Source: Solibacteraceae bacterium
GTDB taxonomy: Bacteria; Acidobacteriota; Terriglobia; Bryobacterales; Bryobacteraceae
Assembly (NCBI GenBank): GCA_026984795.1
Contig: JALSRK010000050.1
Location: 62,001-126,000, forward strand
Direction of reading: 5' to 3'
Length of the DNA: 64,000 bases
The notes under the pieces were generated by a model. That model was given only the letters and a program-made list of their open reading frames with translations, had not been told where the DNA came from and searched no databases. Positions 60,093-64,000 of the stretch are shown here, piece after piece (within the stretch, counting starts at the first letter, position 1; every line of letters begins with the position of its first letter). The position numbers and the translations under genes are program-made.

Positions 60093-62636
60093 TCATTTCC
60101 ACTTGAGAAGCGCCCGGCAAGGACGGGTGAGGGGATCGTCGCAATGGTTGGGGCTGACGCGTACGGCGTAGCCCAGCCGGCCGGTCAGTTGGGGCAGGAA
60201 CTCGCGCCCGAAGACGGCTACCGAGCCGTTCTGCTCCTGAGGCGGCAAGGTCAGTACCTCAGTATCGACGAGGAATCCGGAGGGGTTGATGCGGCCGATC
60301 ACCGCTTCGACGCGAACGTCTTTCGGCGTCAAGCCGGCCAGGTCGATGGTCGCCCGCAGCGGGATCGGCCGGCCGGCGAGGACGGGATCCGTCAGCGGCG
60401 GGCCCACCTCGAGAAAGCGGACGCGGTCCCATGCCTCCTGGACTTCGCGTTCCCATTGGACTCGTTTCCGCACCAGGTCGAAGTTCGATTGGCGGATTTG
60501 CTGGTAGGCATGGTGGGCCGGCTCGTAAAACAGCGAGGCGTATTCGCCTACCATGCGCTGGGCGGCGAACCGCGGGCTCAGATTCCTGAGGGCCGTCTTC
60601 ACCCGTTCGATCCACCCGCCCGGCACACCCTCCTCGCGGTTCTGGTAATAGAGCGGGACGATTTCGTTCTCGAGCAGCGAGTAGATAGCCCGGGCGTGCT
60701 CGTCGTCCTGCTCCGGGTTGTACGGCTCCCGGGCGCCGATCGCCCAGCCCCCGGAGATTTCGTAGGCTTCATCGAACCAGCCGTCCAGGACGCTCAGGTT
60801 CAAGTTGCCGTTGATGCCGGCTTTCATCCCGCTGGTGCCGCAGGCCTCCTCGCCGCGCCGGGGGTTGTTGAGCCAGAGATCCACACCCTGGACGAGGGCC
60901 CTCGCCACCTCGATGCTGTAATCCTCGACGAAGACGAGGCACTTCGAGATCTGGGGATCGCGGGAGAGCTGGATGATATCGCGGATCAGCGATTTTCCCG
61001 GGTGGTCCTTGGGATGGGCCTTGCCTGCGATCACGATCTGCACCGGCATCTCCGGGTTGGTGAGGATTCTCTTCAGCCGCTCCACGTCCCTCATTAACAG
61101 CGTGGCGCGCTTGTAGGTGGCGAAGCGGCGGGCGAAGCCGATGGTAAAGGCTTCCGGATCGAGAACCTCGGAGAGGCGCCGCAATTCGGCGGCGGACGCC
61201 CGGCGTTCCAGCGCCGCCTGCCGGACACGGTGGCGCACGAAGTTGACGAGGAGGCGCTTCCGGCGTCGGTGGACTTCCCAGAGTTCGGAGTTAGGGATGT
61301 CGTCCACGTGCCGCCAGGTTTCCGGATCGAGGTGGCGCTCGCGCCAGTCCGGCTGCAGATACTGGTCGTAGAGGGCGGCGAGGTCGGAGTTCAGCCAACT
61401 GAGCAGATGGACGCCGTTGGTGATTGCGGCAATGGGGACCTCCCAGGTGGGCAACTGCGGCCACAAGCCGCTCCACATCTGCTGCGAGACCCGGCGGTGC
61501 AGGCGGCTGACGGCGTTGCGGTAGGACGAAGCGGTCATGGCGGCGATGGCCATGGAGAACCGCTCCTGGGCGTTGGCCGGGTCCTGCCGCCCGAGAGCCA
61601 TGAGCTGTTCGAAGGGGATTCCGGACTTCCGGCAATAGTCGTGGAAATACTCGTACATCAGACCGGGATCGAACAGGTCGATGCCGGCGGCCACCGGGGT
61701 ATGGGTGGTGAAGACGTTGTTGGCGCGCGCCGCGTGGAAGGCCTCTTCGAAGGTGAGATTGCGGTCGGCCATCAAGATGCGGATGCGCTCGACGGCGAGG
61801 AAGGCGGAATGCCCCTCGTTCATGTGCCACACGGTAGGCCGCAGCCCCATGGCGCGGAGGGCCCGAAGGCCGCCGATGCCGAGCACGATTTCCTGGCGCA
61901 TCCGGGTATGGATGTCGCCGCCATAGAGCTGGTCGGTGATGTTGCGGTTCTCCGGCGCCTCGTTTTCCGGGATGTTGGTGTCCAGCAGGTAGAGCTTCAC
62001 GTTGCCCACGTCGGTCTGCCAGACCTTGATGTAGGCCGGTCCGGTGGGCAGGTCCACGGCGACACGGAGCTCGGCGCCGTCCTCCAGTGCGACGGGAGTG
62101 ACCGGGAGTGTGTAGAAATCGTTCTCCGGGTAACGTTCCACCTGCCACCCGTCCGGGTTCAAAGACTGGTTCAAGTAGCCTTTCTGGTACAGCAGGCCCA
62201 CGCCGACCAGAGAGATCCCGGCGTCGCTTGCGGCCTTCAAGTGGTCGCCGGAGAGCAGCCCCAGGCCGCCGGAATAGATCGGCATGCACGAGACCAGGCC
62301 GTACTCCATCGAAAAATAGGCCACGAGCATGCCCCCGTCGCGGGGCCGGTGCTGCCGGTAGGAATCGAAGCGCTCGCACGCTCGCCGGTAGAGGGCGAGG
62401 AAGCGGGGATCGGCGGCCGCTTCGTTGAGGCGCTCCTGCGAGACATCGCCCAGCATCAGGACCGGGTTGTGGCCGGATTTCGACCACAGCTTCGGGTCCA
62501 GCCGGCGGAACAGGGACCGGATCGTGGGGTCCCAGCTCCAGAGCAGGTTGTAGGCGAGTTCCGACATCCGCGCCAGTTCGCGCGGGAGCGCCGGCCGCAC
62601 GAGAAACTCGTTCAGCGGGCGGATTTCAAACGCCAT
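60093..62636 (-). CDS. glgP: Alpha-glucan (glycogen) phosphorylase
   Basis: Releases glucose-1-phosphate from alpha-1,4-glucans. The 847-residue protein belongs to the GT35 family of the shorter AglP/MalP-like type, lacking the N-terminal regulatory region of animal enzymes. Signatures include MEYGLVSCMPIYSGGLGLLSGDHLK, WHMNEGHSAFL, TTHTPVAAGID, FARRFATYKRATLL and the PLP site EACGTSGMKAGINGNLN with Lys605. NNPRRGEEACG precedes it. No other glycogen genes are adjacent; regulation is not visible. Confidence 0.93.
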   Translation of the reverse strand: MAFEIRPLNEFLVRPALPRELARMSELAYNLLWSWDPTIRSLFRRLDPKLWSKSGHNPVLMLGDVSQERLNEAAADPRFLALYRRACERFDSYRQHRPRDGGMLVAYFSMEYGLVSCMPIYSGGLGLLSGDHLKAASDAGISLVGVGLLYQKGYLNQSLNPDGWQVERYPENDFYTLPVTPVALEDGAELRVAVDLPTGPAYIKVWQTDVGNVKLYLLDTNIPENEAPENRNITDQLYGGDIHTRMRQEIVLGIGGLRALRAMGLRPTVWHMNEGHSAFLAVERIRILMADRNLTFEEAFHAARANNVFTTHTPVAAGIDLFDPGLMYEYFHDYCRKSGIPFEQLMALGRQDPANAQERFSMAIAAMTASSYRNAVSRLHRRVSQQMWSGLWPQLPTWEVPIAAITNGVHLLSWLNSDLAALYDQYLQPDWRERHLDPETWRHVDDIPNSELWEVHRRRKRLLVNFVRHRVRQAALERRASAAELRRLSEVLDPEAFTIGFARRFATYKRATLLMRDVERLKRILTNPEMPVQIVIAGKAHPKDHPGKSLIRDIIQLSRDPQISKCLVFVEDYSIEVARALVQGVDLWLNNPRRGEEACGTSGMKAGINGNLNLSVLDGWFDEAYEISGGWAIGAREPYNPEQDDEHARAIYSLLENEIVPLYYQNREEGVPGGWIERVKTALRNLSPRFAAQRMVGEYASLFYEPAHHAYQQIRQSNFDLVRKRVQWEREVQEAWDRVRFLEVGPPLTDPVLAGRPIPLRATIDLAGLTPKDVRVEAVIGRINPSGFLVDTEVLTLPPQEQNGSVAVFGREFLPQLTGRLGYAVRVSPNHCDDPLTRPCRALLKWK

Positions 62637-62734
62637 GCGTGACTACCCAGACGCTCACGGAGTGTAATGCCGATCCCATAGAATAGCAGACCGCGCCCGG
62701 TTCGGAAGGGCGCCGCGAGAGCGCGGGAACGTCC

Positions 62735-63091
62735 TCACAGCTTATCCGGTCCCGCATCCTCTCCCCCCGCCGGTTCCGTCCGGGACTCGGCGATCCGCTT
62801 CAGCTCCGAGACGCTGGCGAGGGCCTGGTCGAGGTCGGCGATCAGTTCGCCGCCACGGTCCGAGAGCCGCGTCGCGGTTTCTTTGAGCGCCTCCAAGTCC
62901 GCCTGCAGGCGGTTCAGCACGGTGACCATATGGATGGAGGACTGCAGCAGTGCGGTTTGGGCTCGGGCCATGCGGTTGTTCTGGTCGATCACCACGTCCA
63001 GGGTGTGGTCGGTGCGGTCCAGGCGCTCGTGGACGCTGACGGTCAGGGCGTGCCCGAGCACTTTGAGAATCCGTTTGATCAGCTCCTTCAT
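62735..63091 (-). CDS. Short coiled-coil protein
   Basis: A 118-residue protein, mostly amphipathic helix (about 15-95, LDRTDHTLDVVIDQNNRMARAQTALLQ and LNRLQADLEALKETATRLS). The first residues (MKELIKRILKVLGHAL) could lie along a membrane. Its ATG overlaps the stop of the upstream gene by 4 bases, so it is coupled to it. I do not recognise a family. Confidence 0.65.
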   Translation of the reverse strand: MKELIKRILKVLGHALTVSVHERLDRTDHTLDVVIDQNNRMARAQTALLQSSIHMVTVLNRLQADLEALKETATRLSDRGGELIADLDQALASVSELKRIAESRTEPAGGEDAGPDKL

Positions 63092-64000
63092 GACGTTCGC
63101 TCACGCCGCGCCAGGGCGGCGGCCTCCGGGCGCGGCCGGCGCATGAGGTCCTCATAGCGGAGGTCGAAGGCCTCGCCGCGCGCGAGCGACTGCCAGATCC
63201 ACTCGGCGGCGCCTACGTCCGTGAAACGGGCCGCCAGGGCCAGGGCGCGGCGGCGGAGGGCCATGTTCGTTCGGGTCTCCGTGATCTTGGCGACGGCCTC
63301 CGTGAACCGGCCTCCATCGTAGGGCGTGACCATGCCGATGCCCAGGTCCCGGACGAAGCGCGCCGCCGCCGTCCGCTCGTCTCCGATCACCAGGATCGGC
63401 AGGTGGGCCGTGGCAAGCAGGAAGGGGATGCGGCTGGGGAGGCTCAGCAGCGCCAGGAACTTGCGGTCGTCACCCTCATCGAGCGTCCCGGTGGGCACGA
63501 CGGCGAAGGCGGCGCGGCGCAGCGCCTCGACCAGTTCCGGGTCAGGCAGCGGCGCCCCGGCGGGGATGTCGATGCCGTCGGCGGCCAGCTCCTCGGCAGA
63601 GCCCTCGAGGTAGAAGAGGTAATTGGTAGAGAGCCACGTGAGGCGAATGCCCGTTCCTCGCACCGTCTCGCGCAACTTCTCGAGCCACCTCTGACCCCAG
63701 ATGTTGCCCAGGATGACGCCGCGGCGGGGAGCGGCCAGCACCTCCGCCGCCGGCAGCGGGCGGTCGAGGATCAGCCGGGAGGGAACCACCGGGGGCATGA
63801 GCCAAAACCTCGCTTCGAATTTGGCTTCGTAGGCGGCAGCCAGTTCGGGCGAGATCGCCAGCCGCAACGCCGCGCGCTCGAGGAGCCGCCCCATGAGCTC
63901 GTCCGGGATGCCGTTCGAGGTGATGTTCTGATCGTCCATCAAGTAGAGGGCCAGGGGCGCCCCGGACAGCTCCTGGATGGCCAGGGCGTTGAGCACGTCG
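63088..64000 (-). CDS. Glycosyltransferase-like protein (partial, runs off right edge)
   Basis: About 304 residues are seen; the N-terminus lies outside the window. The visible part has GT-B-type features: YLMDDQNITS, RRGVILGNIWGQRWLEKLRE (the start of a second Rossmann domain), LEALRRAAFAVVPTGTLD and AHLPILVIGDERTAAARFV, similar to glycosyltransferase families 1/4. The 3' end overlaps the coiled-coil gene by 4 bases. The assignment rests on fold-like segments only. Confidence 0.55.
   Translation of the reverse strand, partial: DVLNALAIQELSGAPLALYLMDDQNITSNGIPDELMGRLLERAALRLAISPELAAAYEAKFEARFWLMPPVVPSRLILDRPLPAAEVLAAPRRGVILGNIWGQRWLEKLRETVRGTGIRLTWLSTNYLFYLEGSAEELAADGIDIPAGAPLPDPELVEALRRAAFAVVPTGTLDEGDDRKFLALLSLPSRIPFLLATAHLPILVIGDERTAAARFVRDLGIGMVTPYDGGRFTEAVAKITETRTNMALRRRALALAARFTDVGAAEWIWQSLARGEAFDLRYEDLMRRPRPEAAALARRERTS

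Overview
The window is GC-rich, densely coded DNA from a free-living Gram-negative bacterium. I infer the phylum Acidobacteriota, probably the Bryobacterales/Solibacter side. The reasons are a very long TonB-dependent receptor with an N-terminal carboxypeptidase-regulatory-like domain, several Tat-exported Gfo/Idh and sugar-isomerase-type enzymes, PEP-CTERM proteins, a GldA/GldF/GldG-type ABC operon followed by a DUF4340 protein, and an SdhC-SdhA-SdhB order with a single-subunit cytochrome b. This is inference from gene content; no rRNA or tRNA gene was found to confirm it.

Layout. 0-5 kb: a 3-hydroxyacyl-CoA dehydrogenase running off the left edge, a Tat-exported S10-type serine carboxypeptidase, a 45-residue membrane protein with its own promoter, and a CCA-adding enzyme. 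4.4-6.9 kb: two overlapping MacB/FtsX-type permeases without an ATPase. 6.9-7.9 kb: a decayed PhoD-like phosphatase. 8-13 kb: the TonB-dependent receptor and a Tat-exported Gfo/Idh oxidoreductase. 13-18 kb: a CHASE2 histidine kinase, a secreted rhodanese and small exported proteins, and a Tat/lipoprotein sugar isomerase. 17.6-21.6 kb: a sagB-like nitroreductase / trmFO / xerC operon. 21.7-28.5 kb: a secreted HEXXH peptidase-like protein, a second Gfo/Idh enzyme, mtnP, a GT9-like protein, a LacI regulator and a mannonate-dehydratase-like enzyme. 28.7-32.1 kb: glnS and an orphan carbamoyltransferase. 32.1-36.4 kb: a divergent sugar locus (SSS symporter; DUF4832-type protein; exported esterase-like hydrolase). 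36.5-39 kb: two tandem REC plus CpaE/TadZ-like ATPase fusions. 39.2-41.6 kb: an efflux adaptor lipoprotein and a Kelch-like exported protein. 41.6-45 kb: sdhCAB. 45-49 kb: a GT39-like membrane glycosyltransferase and two PEP-CTERM proteins. 49.2-54.7 kb: fabI and the Gld-type ABC operon. 54.9-58.1 kb: pncB-pncA (NAD salvage), convergent rsfS and an exported coiled-coil protein. 58.1-64 kb: a zinc alcohol dehydrogenase, a zinc-ribbon protein, an alpha-glucan phosphorylase and, at the right edge, a coiled-coil protein coupled to a partial glycosyltransferase-like gene.

Functionally the window mixes housekeeping genes (cca, trmFO, xerC, glnS, fabI, sdhCAB, rsfS, pncAB, mtnP) with an exported carbohydrate-handling repertoire (receptor, symporter, esterase, periplasmic sugar enzymes, LacI regulator) and cell-envelope functions. 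No CRISPR array, transposase, phage gene or tRNA was seen. The observations I consider most worth following are the tandem REC-ATPase pair, a recurring (T/C)ACAAT box only 6-9 bases before start codons that lack a Shine-Dalgarno sequence (candidate leaderless mRNAs), a LacI-type operator pair around the mannonate-dehydratase-like gene, and the paired PEP-CTERM genes with good promoters and flanking hairpins.
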